46,886 bases of DNA from Sphingobium sufflavum (GCF_021403115.1 NZ_JAJSSH010000022.1:1-46886), one strand, 5' to 3'. Positions 16,101 to 24,855 are shown, counted from the stretch's first letter. Program-made: numbers and translations. The notes: a model not told the origin generated them from the letters alone.

Positions 16101-17072
16101 TCAATTTGCAGCAGCGGCGGCTTCGGCCGGCTTTGCCGTGACCGAACCACCCTGCGATGCCACCCACTGCGCGAACTTGTCCTGCGGCAGCGCCTCGATT
16201 GCGATCGGCATGAAGCCGTGGCGCGCGCCGCACAGTTCCGAACACTGGCCGTAATAGACGCCGGGACGGTCGATGGTGAACGTCCGCTCGTTCAGGCGGC
16301 CGGGGACGGCGTCGATCTTGACCCACAGGGCCGGGACCGAGAAGCTGTGGATGACGTCCGAACCGGTGGTGATCAGCTTGATCGGGCGACCGACCGGCAG
16401 AACCAGGCGGTTGTCGACGGCCAGCAGGCCCGGCTCGCCATTGGCGACGGCCTTTTCCGGCGGCAGCATGTTGGAAACATATTCCGCGATGCCATTGTCG
16501 GGATACTCATAGCCCCAGTACCACTGGTAGCCGGTGACCTTGACGGTCAGCGCCTCCTTCGGTGCGGGCTTGAACTGCTTTGCCAGCAGGTCGATGGACG
16601 GGATGGCGACGCCGACGAGGATCAGCACCGGGCCGAGGGTCCAGATCACCTCGATCGCGGTGTTGTGCGACACCTTGGACGGCACCGGGTTCCGACCGGC
16701 GCGGAAACGGAACATGACGTACAGCAGCAGCACGAGCACGAAGACCGAGATGATCGTGATGAGCGGCAGCAGGATGCCATTGTGGAACCACAGGGCATAA
16801 CGGCCGTTCGCCGTAACCTGCTCCTGAAAGCCCAGCTCCTTCGCCTGGGGCTGACCGATGGTCGGCTCCGGCTTCAGTTGCTCCGGTGCCGCGACCTTCG
16901 CCTCGGCCTTGGCCGATTCGGCGGGTGCCGCGGCGTTCGCAGCCGCAACAGGCGCTGCCTCATTCGCGACGGCGGCCGTAACCGGCGCCTCCGCGGCAGG
17001 CGCCTGCGCCATGGCGCCGTGCGCGCCGATGGCGAGCAAGCCCGCAAAAACAATGGATTTCGCTATATTCAT
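16101..17072 (-). CDS. ctaC: Cytochrome c oxidase subunit II (CuA)
   Basis: The 323-residue protein has a signal peptide (cleavage near AHGAMA-Q), then an unusual Ala/Glu/Pro-rich stretch to about residue 65, two membrane helices and the periplasmic cupredoxin domain. The binuclear CuA motif YYGQCSELCGARHGFMPI is complete (two Cys, Glu, His, Met), and WKYW-like electron entry appears as TGYQWYWGYEYPDNG. It accepts electrons from cytochrome c. This is the first gene of the operon; the promoter should lie within 17073-17262. Confidence 0.96.
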   Translation of the reverse strand: MNIAKSIVFAGLLAIGAHGAMAQAPAAEAPVTAAVANEAAPVAAANAAAPAESAKAEAKVAAPEQLKPEPTIGQPQAKELGFQEQVTANGRYALWFHNGILLPLITIISVFVLVLLLYVMFRFRAGRNPVPSKVSHNTAIEVIWTLGPVLILVGVAIPSIDLLAKQFKPAPKEALTVKVTGYQWYWGYEYPDNGIAEYVSNMLPPEKAVANGEPGLLAVDNRLVLPVGRPIKLITTGSDVIHSFSVPALWVKIDAVPGRLNERTFTIDRPGVYYGQCSELCGARHGFMPIAIEALPQDKFAQWVASQGGSVTAKPAEAAAAAN

Positions 17073-17262
17073 GTCCGCTCGACCTACCCCGTTGCCGAGC
17101 CGGCGGTTTTCGCCATCCGCCGGGCCGTTTATGCTATTTCACGCGGCGGCTTATAGGGACGCTTGTCCCATGCCTCAAGCAGGGAAATCGCCTTTTTCTT
17201 TCTGTTGATTGCAGCCGTCCGGGCCACTATCTCCGCGCCAAAGGATATTGAGGTTGCATAGA

Positions 17263-17844
17263 ATGACGGAAGACGAGGTTCTGGCGGAATTCCGGGCGGC
17301 GGAAGCCCTTCTGCAAGGGCATTTTATCCTGTCCTCCGGGAAGCATAGCGCCAATTACCTGCAATGCGCCCGCGTGCTGATGAACGCGGACCGGGCCGGG
17401 CGGCTGGCGGTGGCGCTGGCGCAGAAACTGCCCCGCGACATTCGCAGCGGCATCGACCTGGTCGTCTCGCCCGCCATGGGTGGCATCATAATAGGGCATG
17501 AGATGGGCCGCGCGCTGAATGTCGACGCGGTGTTCCTGGAAAGGCCGCATGGCACGTTCGAACTGCGCCGGGGCTTTGCTATCCGGCCGGGGCAGAAGGT
17601 GCTGATGGTGGAGGATGTCGTGACCACTGGCCTGTCCTCCCGCCAGGCGATGGACGCCGTACGCGAGGCGGGCGGCATCGTGGTGGCGGAGGTCGCGCTG
17701 GTCGACCGGTCGGGCGGCGACGCGGACCTAGGCGTGCCCTTCTATCCACTCGTGAGCCTGAACTTCCCGGTCTATGACGCCGACGATCTGCCGCCGGAAC
17801 TCGCCGCGGTCGAGGCGACGAAACCGGGCAGCCGCAAGGTCTGA
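17263..17844 (+). CDS. pyrE: Orotate phosphoribosyltransferase
   Basis: The 193-residue enzyme joins orotate to PRPP in pyrimidine synthesis. The PRPP-binding signature is VLMVEDVVTTGLSSRQAM (about residues 113-130), and the flexible catalytic loop is ERPHGTFELRRGF. I use ATG 17263 because the family begins close to this point; the upstream ATG at 17209 would add an unlike tail. It is the first gene of a pyrE-pdxJ-acpS-lepB run and divergent from ctaC. Confidence 0.94.
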   Translation: MTEDEVLAEFRAAEALLQGHFILSSGKHSANYLQCARVLMNADRAGRLAVALAQKLPRDIRSGIDLVVSPAMGGIIIGHEMGRALNVDAVFLERPHGTFELRRGFAIRPGQKVLMVEDVVTTGLSSRQAMDAVREAGGIVVAEVALVDRSGGDADLGVPFYPLVSLNFPVYDADDLPPELAAVEATKPGSRKV

Positions 17845-17852
17845 CGCGGGGC

Positions 17853-18635
17853 ATGACGCTCTCCCCTCCCCCGGCCTCCGACGCGGCGCTCCACCCCGCC
17901 GATTCCCGGCCCGACGCCCTGCGGCTGGGCGTGAACATCGACCATGTGGCGACGATCCGCAACGCGCGGGGCGGCCGCTATCCTGATCCGATCCGCGCCG
18001 CGCTGATGGCGCAGGCGGCGGGCGCGGACGGCATCACCGCCCATCTGCGCGAGGATCGGCGGCACATCATCGACGAGGATATCGGCCATCTGATCGGCGC
18101 GATTTCGCTCCCCCTCAACATGGAGATGGCCGCGACGGAGGAGATGGTGCAGATCGCGCTGCGCCATCGCCCCCATGCCGCCTGCATCGTGCCGGAACGG
18201 CGCGAGGAGGTCACGACCGAGGGCGGACTGAACGCCGCGGGGCAGCATAACCACCTCAAGCCGCTGATCGCGCGCCTCTCCGACGCGGGGATTCGCGTCA
18301 GCCTGTTCATCGAGCCGGACCCGGCGCAGATCGAGGCGGCGCTGTCGCTGGGCGCGCCGGTGATCGAGCTGCACACCGGCAAATATGCGCATACGGAGGG
18401 CGAGGAGCGCGCGACCGAGCTGCGCCGCATCGCGGACGCCGCCGCGCTGGCAGCCAAGAACGGGATCGAGACCCATGCCGGCCATGGCCTGACCTTCGAC
18501 AATGTCGTCCCCATCGCCGCCATCCCGCAGATCCGCGAACTCAACATCGGCCACTTCCTGATCGCCGAGGCGATCTTTGACGGGCTGGGTCCGGTGGTCA
18601 GCCGGATGCGCGCGCTGATGGACTCGGCACGGTGA
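17853..18635 (+). CDS. pdxJ: Pyridoxine 5'-phosphate synthase
   Basis: The 260-residue TIM-barrel protein makes pyridoxine phosphate from deoxyxylulose phosphate and aminoacetone phosphate. The family opening LGVNIDHVATIRNARGG (about residue 25) carries the active-site His, followed by GADGITAHLREDRRHI and ETHAGHGLTFDNV. About 20 residues precede the usual start, so translation might begin later than ATG 17853. It lies eight bases after pyrE. Vitamin B6 phosphate is also the ThrC cofactor, but no regulatory link is visible. Confidence 0.95.
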   Translation: MTLSPPPASDAALHPADSRPDALRLGVNIDHVATIRNARGGRYPDPIRAALMAQAAGADGITAHLREDRRHIIDEDIGHLIGAISLPLNMEMAATEEMVQIALRHRPHAACIVPERREEVTTEGGLNAAGQHNHLKPLIARLSDAGIRVSLFIEPDPAQIEAALSLGAPVIELHTGKYAHTEGEERATELRRIADAAALAAKNGIETHAGHGLTFDNVVPIAAIPQIRELNIGHFLIAEAIFDGLGPVVSRMRALMDSAR

Positions 18636-18648
18636 AGGATCGCGCACG

Positions 18649-19050
18649 ATGATCGTCGGCCTCGGCTCCGACCTGTGCAATATCGAGCGCATCCAGGCAT
18701 CGCTCGACAAGTTCGGTGAGCGGTTCGAACAACGCTGCTTCACCGAGCAGGAACGGGCCAAGGCCGCCCGCCGCCCCTTTACCAAGGCCGGCACGCTGGC
18801 CAAGCGCTTCGCCGCCAAGGAGGCCTTCTCCAAGGCGGTCGGAACGGGGTTCAGCAATGGCGTGTTCTTCAAGGATATTGGCGTCGTCAACCTGCCCTCC
18901 GGCGCGCCCACGCTGGCGCTGACCGGCGGGGCGAAGGCCCGGCTCGACGCCCTGACACCACCGGGGGCGGTCATGCATGTGCATGTCACCCTGACCGATG
19001 ACCACCCCTGGGCGCAGGCCTTTGTGGTGCTGGAGGCACGATTTGCATGA
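18649..19050 (+). CDS. acpS: Holo-[acyl-carrier-protein] synthase
   Basis: The 133-residue enzyme transfers phosphopantetheine from CoA to acyl carrier protein. The two magnesium-binding motifs are GLGSDLCNIERI (Asp8) and RFAAKEAFSKAVGTG (Glu in KE). Length fits trimeric AcpS. It is thirteen bases after pdxJ and its stop overlaps the lepB start by four bases. Confidence 0.94.
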   Translation: MIVGLGSDLCNIERIQASLDKFGERFEQRCFTEQERAKAARRPFTKAGTLAKRFAAKEAFSKAVGTGFSNGVFFKDIGVVNLPSGAPTLALTGGAKARLDALTPPGAVMHVHVTLTDDHPWAQAFVVLEARFA

Positions 19051-19988
19051 GTGACGATCAGGGCGTCCGGCCCGGCCAGGACGGCGCAGCGACCGACGCG
19101 ACCCTATTGCCGCTGGCGGAGCCGGCCGGGGGTGCGGGCGGCAAGGCGCGCAAATCGCAGGGCGATGGCGGCACCGACTGGCTGGGCGAGATCAAGAGCA
19201 TCGCCCTGCTGATCCTGGCGGTGCTGGCCTTCCACAGCTTCATCGCCAAGCCTTTCTACATCCCCTCCGAATCCATGATGCCGGTGCTGCTCAAGGGCGA
19301 CCGGCTGGTGGTCAGCAAATATGCCTATGGCTGGTCGCATGTCTCGCCCAGCTTCCACATCCTGCCCGAAATGCCAGGCCGCCTGCTGGGCAAGCTGCCC
19401 GAACGCGGCGACATCGTCATCGCGCAGCCGCGCGGGCGCAAGGAGGATTATATCAAGCGGGTGATCGGCCTGCCCGGCGACACGATAGAGGTGCGCGCGG
19501 GCCAGATCGTGCTGAACGGCAAGCCTGTGCCGCAGCGCCTCCTGCCCCCGCTGGCCGTGCCGGTGGACGCCAATGCGCCCTGCGACCCGATGCAGTTCCC
19601 CGATGCACTGGGCTTTGCCAAGGACGGCAGCCGCGTCTGCAACCTGCCGGTGAAGCGCGAGACGCTGCCCAACGGGCGCAGCTACACCATCATCGACGTC
19701 GGTATGCGCCCGACCGACTGGTATGGCCCGGTGAAAATCCCCGCCAACCACCTCTTCCTGATGGGCGACAACCGCGACAACAGCGCGGACAGCCGCGTGC
19801 CGCTGGAGGAGATGGGGCTGGGCGGCCCGGTGCCGTTCGAGAGCATCGGCGGGCGCGCGGAGTTCATCACCTTCTCGCTGAACGGCACGACCGAGCTTAA
19901 TCCGGCGACATGGTTCGGCGGCTTCCGGCCCGGCCGGGCGTTCACCAGCCTGCATCCGGCGCGGGACGGCGATCAAGCCGCGAAATAA
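19047..19988 (+). CDS. lepB: Signal peptidase I
   Basis: The 313-residue membrane protease removes signal peptides at the outer face of the inner membrane. After a polar N-terminal tail of about 48 residues comes one helix (IALLILAVLAFHSF). The catalytic Ser76 is in YIPSESMMPVLLKGD and the general-base Lys137 in RKEDYIKRVIGLPGD; MGDNRDNSADSR is the third family box. In related genomes rnc and era often follow lepB; here they do not, and a 455-base spacer begins instead. Confidence 0.95.
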   Translation: MSDDQGVRPGQDGAATDATLLPLAEPAGGAGGKARKSQGDGGTDWLGEIKSIALLILAVLAFHSFIAKPFYIPSESMMPVLLKGDRLVVSKYAYGWSHVSPSFHILPEMPGRLLGKLPERGDIVIAQPRGRKEDYIKRVIGLPGDTIEVRAGQIVLNGKPVPQRLLPPLAVPVDANAPCDPMQFPDALGFAKDGSRVCNLPVKRETLPNGRSYTIIDVGMRPTDWYGPVKIPANHLFLMGDNRDNSADSRVPLEEMGLGGPVPFESIGGRAEFITFSLNGTTELNPATWFGGFRPGRAFTSLHPARDGDQAAK

Positions 19989-20115
19989 GGGGTTGCGGGG
20001 TCAGGCTTGGCTTGGGGCTGATGAAGCAGTCCCCTTGTCGTCATCCCGGACCTCATGGGCAATGATCCCGCTTGAACCTGTAGGATAGAAGAACCGTTCG
20101 CCCTGCGCGTGTCGA

Positions 20116-20145
20116 CCCGAAGGGTGGGCAAAGCCCAACGACTGC
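20116..20145 (+). repeat. Dispersed 30-base intergenic repeat, copy 1
   Basis: Begins CCCGAAGGG and ends CCCAACGACTGC. It matches 32692-32721 at 26 of 30 positions in the same orientation, while the surrounding sequence differs. Both copies are intergenic. Confidence 0.6.
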
Positions 20146-20181
20146 ACTGCCCTTGAAGCGCGGGCTATAGAAGAAGAACAG

Positions 20182-20231
20182 CCGTTCGAGATTCGAGCGA
20201 GTCACGCGCCTCGCTCGAACAGGACGAACGG
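20182..20231. repeat. Nested palindrome, REP-like
   Basis: Outer arms CCGTTCG (20182-20188) and CGAACGG (20225-20231) enclose inner arms TTCGAGCGAG (20192-20201) and CTCGCTCGAA (20210-20219), a perfect ten-pair stem with an eight-base loop. The design resembles palindromic repeats that are common between sphingomonad genes. Confidence 0.6.
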
Positions 20232-20322
20232 GAGGGGGGTACAGGCTCCTGAGAGATAATTGCCGACCCCATCGAGATGGCGAAGCTATAGTCGCAGCAT
20301 CGCTCCCCACCCCGAAACGCCA

Positions 20323-20352
20323 AAAGGGCCAGCCGATACAGGCCAGCCCTTT
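20323..20352. terminator. Terminator-like hairpin between convergent genes
   Basis: AAAGGGC (20323-20329) pairs with GCCCTTT (20346-20352). It lies 92 bases past the stop of the small exported-protein gene on the minus strand and downstream of lepB on the plus strand. Confidence 0.5.
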
Positions 20353-20443
20353 GCGGGGGATGCGACAGGCGCATCCGATTGGGGAGGCGGGACCGGCGCG
20401 GGCGATGCCCGGCGACCAGTTCCCGCCCATGGTCCTGCGAAAA

Positions 20444-20695
20444 TCAGGTCAGCTGATTCTTGGTCAGGCTGGTTTCCAGACGGCCCGCCGTGTCCGAGAT
20501 GGTCGCGCCGGGAACGGTCACCAGCTTGCCCTCGAAGATGATCTGGGCCGAACCGTCGGCCGTCACCTTGTACACGACGCCCAGGCGCGTGCCGCCATTG
20601 GCGAACAGCATCTTGCCCTTCTCGACCGAACCGCCGGCGATGGCGGGCGAAGCGATGACGGAACCCAGGATCAACAGAGACACAATTTTCTTCAT
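20444..20695 (-). CDS. Small exported protein of unknown function
   Basis: The 83-residue product starts MKKIVSLLILGSVIASPAIA, a clear signal peptide cleaved before GGSVEKG. The mature part of about 63 residues is beta-rich (TRLGVVYKVTADGSAQIIFEGKL), with no cysteines. The start at 20695 has GGAG ten bases upstream. No family is recognised; short proteins of this design occur in sphingomonads. It stands alone between a terminator and the repeat-rich spacer. Confidence 0.7.
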   Translation of the reverse strand: MKKIVSLLILGSVIASPAIAGGSVEKGKMLFANGGTRLGVVYKVTADGSAQIIFEGKLVTVPGATISDTAGRLETSLTKNQLT

Positions 20696-21025
20696 ACCAC
20701 TCTCCACCATTGTCATTGGGACCGGGAGACCGACACGCTTGTGGTGCGCACCCCTCATCTCCTGATCGTGAGTGCGTTTTTTGCACATTGGCCTTAACAA
20801 ATTCCTGCCCGCGGCCATCATTGCGGAGCCGATATGATGATGCGGCGGTTAACCATGACCCATTTGGCAAAGATGGCGGATTTGTGCGGGGCAGCATAAA
20901 TCGGGCACCGGAGCTTCACACAAAGAAAAACCCCGCCGTCGCTGTGCGCGAGAGCGGGGTTTTCGATTTTTCAGCCTGTCGGAAGCCTGTCCGACGGTGC
21001 GACTCGGACGATCAGAGGGGGACCG
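20696..21025. other. Spacer with upstream region of the small exported protein
   Basis: These 330 bases hold no gene I can support. They contain a TTAACCAT CtrA-like half-site at 20849-20856, about 150 bases upstream of the exported-protein start, and the terminator at 20926-20963. Confidence 0.5.
20926..20963 (-). terminator. Terminator after the FKBP gene
   Basis: AAAAACCCCGC (20926-20936) pairs with GCGGGGTTTT (20954-20963), giving a ten-pair stem with A- and T-tracts on both sides. It follows the FKBP gene stop by 63 bases on the minus strand. Confidence 0.8.
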
Positions 21026-21595
21026 TCAGGGGGCCGTCGGTGCCTCGCCCGTGGGCGCTGCACCCTGCGGCGCGCCACCGGGGGCGCCACCGCCCTGCAT
21101 CATCTGCTGGAGCTGCATCTGCTGCTGGAGCTGCATCACCTCGGCGCGGCTCTTGAACTCGTGCAGAGTGATGTCGAACTGCAACGGCGCGTTGGCGGGA
21201 ATGCCGCTGCCCTGCGGCGGAGTCGCGCCATAGGCCAGGTTCGCCGGGATCCAGACGCGCATATGCCCGCCCTTGTGCATCATGGTCAGCGCCTCGGCAA
21301 AGCCCGGCACGACATTGCCGATTTCCATCGGCGCGCGCTCATTCTGGTCGAAGACGGTGCCATCCGACAGCGAACCCTTATAACCAACGAGGGCGAAATC
21401 CTCATGCGTCGGGGTGGGACCGGTGCCCTTTTCGATCACCTGATATTTCAGGCCCGAATCGGTCGTACCGAATTGCGAACTGCCCGCGAACGCCAGGCCA
21501 ACGCCCGCCACGGCCGCAAGCACGACCCCGAACCAGAGCTTGCCGAGCGAGCCTTTGGCGATGGGACGCAACGGTACGGCTGTGATCGACGACAT
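21026..21595 (-). CDS. FKBP-type peptidyl-prolyl cis-trans isomerase, membrane-anchored
   Basis: The 189-residue protein has an N-terminal membrane anchor (LWFGVVLAAVAGVGLAFA) and a periplasmic FKBP domain from about residue 45 to 150, with GLKYQVIEKGTG, VGYKGSLSDGTVFDQN, VVPGFAEALTMM and IPANLAYG as family blocks. The tail is Gln/Met then Gly/Ala/Pro rich (LQQQMQLQQMMQGGG). It should catalyse proline isomerisation in periplasmic folding. It lies downstream of rpsU on the same strand, with 83 bases between. Confidence 0.9.
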   Translation of the reverse strand: MSSITAVPLRPIAKGSLGKLWFGVVLAAVAGVGLAFAGSSQFGTTDSGLKYQVIEKGTGPTPTHEDFALVGYKGSLSDGTVFDQNERAPMEIGNVVPGFAEALTMMHKGGHMRVWIPANLAYGATPPQGSGIPANAPLQFDITLHEFKSRAEVMQLQQQMQLQQMMQGGGAPGGAPQGAAPTGEAPTAP

Positions 21596-21678
21596 GCGGG
21601 AGTCCCCCCGGAGAATTAAACCACGAGATACGCTGTTTCGGTCGCGCCGTCCCTCAACGGGCGACGCGACACGACGTC

Positions 21679-21885
21679 TTACTTGACGCCGTCACGCTCC
21701 GCGCGCTTGCGCTCCAGCTTGCGCGCACGGCGAACGGCGGCCGCCTTTTCGCGGGCACGCTTCTCGGAGGGCTTCTCGTAATGACGGCGCAGCTTCATCT
21801 CGCGATAGACGCCTTCGCGCTGCAGCTTCTTCTTGAGCGCCCGCAAGGCCTGGTCGACATTGTTATCGCGAACGATGATCTGCAT
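21679..21885 (-). CDS. rpsU: 30S ribosomal protein S21
   Basis: The 68-residue, strongly basic protein starts MQIIVRDNNVDQALRALKKK, the standard S21 opening, and ends in a Lys/Arg/Ala-rich helix. S21 helps the 30S subunit pair with the anti-Shine-Dalgarno region during initiation. The start at 21885 fits the family; an upstream in-frame ATG at 21945 would add residues foreign to S21. Confidence 0.96.
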   Translation of the reverse strand: MQIIVRDNNVDQALRALKKKLQREGVYREMKLRRHYEKPSEKRAREKAAAVRRARKLERKRAERDGVK

Positions 21886-22126
21886 GAGCCGTATAATCTC
21901 CAGTCTTCTCAGGCGATCCCACACCCCCGGCCCGGCAAGCGGCACACGGAAATGAAGCGATCTGCCAAAAACAATATGCGCCGCGACGGTTAATCGCGGC
22001 GTTCCAGCCCGGCCCCCTAACAGCCGAGTCTTGGAAATTCAAGCCCCGGCGCGCGATTCTCGTCGAGAAGATCGGCATGATGCGACAGATTGACAGGAGG
22101 CCTCCGCTGCCCTTGAAGCACTAGCC

Positions 22127-22666
22127 ATGACAAAGTTCACGGTCAACGACCGGCCCGTCCAATATCGCATGGACCCGCAAACCCCGCTGCTCTGGGCGCT
22201 ACGCGACGGGTCCAACCTGACCGGCACCAAATATGGGTGCGGCACGGGCCATTGCGGGGCGTGTACGGTGGACATCGACGGCGCGGCCGTCCGCTCCTGC
22301 CAGATCAGCCTGGCGCAGGCGGAGGGCCGATTCGTCACCACCATCGAGGCGCTGTCACCGGACCGCAGCCATCCGGTGCAGCAGGCATGGGCCGCCCGCG
22401 CCGTGCCGCAATGCGGCTACTGCCAGTCGGGGATGATCATGGCCGCGTCCGTCCTGCTGCGCAAAAACACCAATCCCACGGATGCGGACATCGATTCGTC
22501 GATCACCAACATCTGCCGCTGCGGCACCTATCCCCGGATTCGGGAGGCGATCAAACTGGCCGGGCGAATCATGCGCGGCGAGGAGCGGATCGCCGCCGCG
22601 CCGCCGCCGGGCATAACGCCCGACGATGCCGCCCGCACCGTCCCCGCCCTGCGCGGGAAGGAATGA
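22127..22666 (+). CDS. [2Fe-2S] small subunit of the xanthine oxidase family (isoquinoline 1-oxidoreductase alpha-like), orphan
   Basis: The 179-residue protein has the two-cluster layout of molybdenum hydroxylase small subunits. The plant-type N-terminal cluster uses Cys38, Cys43, Cys46 and Cys58 (YGCGTGHCGACTVDI), and the helical C-terminal cluster uses Cys96, Cys99, Cys130 and Cys132 (PQCGYCQSG ... NICRCGTYPR). Such subunits pass electrons from a molybdopterin subunit to an acceptor. No molybdopterin subunit or maturation factor is adjacent: an RcnB-like gene follows after 152 bases. The partner must be encoded elsewhere, or the gene is a remnant; all eight ligands are intact. Confidence 0.9.
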   Translation: MTKFTVNDRPVQYRMDPQTPLLWALRDGSNLTGTKYGCGTGHCGACTVDIDGAAVRSCQISLAQAEGRFVTTIEALSPDRSHPVQQAWAARAVPQCGYCQSGMIMAASVLLRKNTNPTDADIDSSITNICRCGTYPRIREAIKLAGRIMRGEERIAAAPPPGITPDDAARTVPALRGKE

Positions 22667-22818
22667 CCGGCGGTCCCGCCCGAAACGCACCCCAATCCGC
22701 CCCCGCGCCCGATCGCAACCTTTCAATTGGCTGTATCCCCTATTCAGCCGCATGTCAGCGCACGGCGCGTAAAAGGGCAAGCATGGGTGCAGCAGGCGCC
22801 CGCTTGAGGACAGATGAG

Positions 22819-23871
22819 ATGGGTAAGGGTTTAAAGGCAGGGCTGATGGCCCTCACCGCACTGGCGGCGATGACACCCGCCATGGCGCAGGAGAATGGCG
22901 GCTGGCGCGGTCGCGGCATGGAACGCCAGAGCGGCGGCAACCCCGGCGGCGGTAATCCCGGCATCGGGGCTTCGGCGCCCCAGCGTGGCTGGCGCGACAA
23001 TGGCGCGCAGCAACCCCGCCCCGAAATGCCCCGCGCCGATGGCGGCGCTCGCCCGATGGACCGGCAATGGAACGGGCAGCGCAACACCCCCTGGCAGGCC
23101 CCCGACAGGCCGGTCGCCCAGGCGCCGTCTGCCCAACCGCCGATGGCACGCCCGCCTGTCACAGTCGCCACTGACAGGCCGGACCGTGGCTGGAACCAGA
23201 ATGGCCGGAACCAGAATGACCGAACCGGCGGCGCGGACTGGAACCGCGACACGCGCCCGCCCAACGCGGGCCAGCCTTCCGCCGACCGTCCCTCCGCCGG
23301 ATGGCGGAATCGCGACCGGGACGATGTTCGCAACCGGCCCGATCTCAATCTCGGCCCGAATCGCGGTGACGGGCGCGGCGCCGATGGCCGATGGGGCAAT
23401 GACCCCCGGAACAATGACCGCTGGAACAATGGCCGCGACGACCGTCGGCCACAACCCGTCTTCGGCAATGGCGGCGGCACCAATGGCAACTGGCAGAACC
23501 GTAATGGCTGGCAGAATGGCGGCCGCCTGAACGCCAGCGACCGCTGGCGGGACCAGCAACGGTGGAGCAACGACTGGCGGCGGGACAATCGCTACGACTG
23601 GTCGCGCTACCGCCAGATCAACCGCTCCGCCTATCGCCTGCCCGCCTATCGTCCACCCAGCGGATGGGCCTATGGCTATAGCCGCTTCTCCATCGGGCTG
23701 TTCCTGGGCGGACCGTTGTTCAGCAACAGCTACTGGATCGACGATCCCTACAGCTATCGTCTGCCGCCCGCCTATGGGACGCTGCGCTGGGTCCGCTATT
23801 ATGACGATGCGCTGCTGGTCGACATTCGCGACGGCTATGTGGTCGATGTGATCCACGACTTCTTCTGGTGA
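22819..23871 (+). CDS. RcnB-family exported protein with long disordered Asn/Arg/Gly/Trp-rich region
   Basis: A 350-residue protein. Residues 1-23 form a signal peptide (cleavage near TPAMA-Q). Residues 25 to about 235 are low complexity, rich in Gly, Asn, Arg, Pro and Trp with repeated DRW/NGRD/RPD elements. The C-terminal domain has the RcnB signature: YRLPPAYGTLRWVRYYDDAL followed by LVDIRDGYVVDVIHDFFW. RcnB in E. coli is a periplasmic protein affecting nickel/cobalt efflux; the metal role is not proven for this long form. ATG 22819 has TTGAGGA upstream; an ATG at 22783 in another start context is less likely. Confidence 0.8.
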   Translation: MGKGLKAGLMALTALAAMTPAMAQENGGWRGRGMERQSGGNPGGGNPGIGASAPQRGWRDNGAQQPRPEMPRADGGARPMDRQWNGQRNTPWQAPDRPVAQAPSAQPPMARPPVTVATDRPDRGWNQNGRNQNDRTGGADWNRDTRPPNAGQPSADRPSAGWRNRDRDDVRNRPDLNLGPNRGDGRGADGRWGNDPRNNDRWNNGRDDRRPQPVFGNGGGTNGNWQNRNGWQNGGRLNASDRWRDQQRWSNDWRRDNRYDWSRYRQINRSAYRLPAYRPPSGWAYGYSRFSIGLFLGGPLFSNSYWIDDPYSYRLPPAYGTLRWVRYYDDALLVDIRDGYVVDVIHDFFW

Positions 23872-23926
23872 CACACGGGCCGGACGGCTGAGGACAACCG
23901 GGCCGTATCGCCTCCTGTGGGGAGCG

Positions 23927-24673
23927 ATGCGGCCCATTTCTCTTGTCCCGTCGCGCCGGGGATGGCAGGTGCGCCGCGTGACCAGAGAGCGCCACCCCGA
24001 CGATGCCGACACCGCCTCCGCCGCCCGGGCGGCGATTGGCGCGCGCATCGCGGAAAAACTGCGCCGCAACCCGATGGTCAGCACCATCGCCAACGACCGG
24101 ATGGAAATCTTCGTCCGCCACGGCTTCCTGACCCCCGCCGAATGTGCCGCCATGATGGCGCAGATCGACGCGGGCAGCATCCCCTCCAAATTGTTCAGCG
24201 GGCGCGAGAAGAACGGCTTTCGCAGCAGCAGCAGTTGCAACCATGATCCCGACGACCCGCTGATCCAGAAGCTGACCGCCCGGCTGGGCGCGCTGACCGG
24301 CTATGCCGCCGAACTGGGCGAGACGATCCAGGGCCAACGCTATGCCGAGGGGCAGGAGTATAAGGGCCATTGCGACTATTTCCCCGGCAATGTCAGCTAT
24401 TGGCCGGACATGCGCGATGCGGGCGGGCAGCGGTGCTGGACTGCGATGATGTACCTCAACCCGGTCGAGGAGGGCGGGGAGACGCATTTCGTACGCGCGG
24501 GCTTCATGGTGCCGCCGCGCGCCGGGACTCTGCTGGTGTGGAACAATATGCGCGCCGACGGATCGCCCAACAGCGACACGCTGCACGCCGCCCTGCCCGT
24601 CCGGCGGGGCGTAAAATATGTGCTGACCAAATGGTATCGTGAGCGCCCCTGGTCGCCCGTCCGCATCCGCTGA
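23927..24673 (+). CDS. 2-oxoglutarate/Fe(II)-dependent dioxygenase (prolyl 4-hydroxylase type)
   Basis: The 248-residue protein has the double-stranded beta-helix dioxygenase core in its C-terminal two thirds. The iron ligands are His148 and Asp150 (KGHCDYF) and His220 (SDTLHAALPV); Lys230 (RGVKYVLTKW) is placed to bind 2-oxoglutarate. This is the P4H-like subfamily, which hydroxylates Pro or other residues in proteins or small molecules. The N-terminal part may start later, at GTG 23978, since the ATG is only two bases from a GGGGAG sequence. It has no signal peptide, so it should be cytosolic. It lies between two RcnB-like genes, all on the same strand. Confidence 0.86.
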   Translation: MRPISLVPSRRGWQVRRVTRERHPDDADTASAARAAIGARIAEKLRRNPMVSTIANDRMEIFVRHGFLTPAECAAMMAQIDAGSIPSKLFSGREKNGFRSSSSCNHDPDDPLIQKLTARLGALTGYAAELGETIQGQRYAEGQEYKGHCDYFPGNVSYWPDMRDAGGQRCWTAMMYLNPVEEGGETHFVRAGFMVPPRAGTLLVWNNMRADGSPNSDTLHAALPVRRGVKYVLTKWYRERPWSPVRIR

Positions 24674-24855
24674 GCGCGCCCGCTCCCGGCAAATAGCTGT
24701 TTTCCTACACTTTGCGACAAAGCTGACTGCCGCCTGACCGATCTGTTCCCGGAACATTCAGGCCGGTGGAGCGATAAGGTGGCTCTGTCCTTCGCTGCAT
24801 GGGCGCCGGTCCCTTAAACCGGCCCCGGCGGAGACGGAGCACAAGGAGACAGACA

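Larger units (their letters stand above)
19989..20443. other. Repeat-rich spacer after lepB
   Basis: No coding frame is convincing in these 455 bases. They hold a 30-base dispersed repeat (20116-20145), a nested palindrome (20182-20231) and a terminator-like hairpin (20323-20352), each listed separately. GATGCG/CGCATC (20359-20375) adds a further small stem. Confidence 0.6.

Noticed and set aside
14363..16141. 592-codon open frame opposite cytochrome oxidase subunit I
   Set aside because: The complementary strand encodes unmistakable CtaD; the antisense protein is His/Arg/Asp-rich with no domain.
22831..24240. 469-codon frame opposite the RcnB-like gene
   Set aside because: Produced by the low-complexity composition of the real gene; it also overlaps the dioxygenase start.
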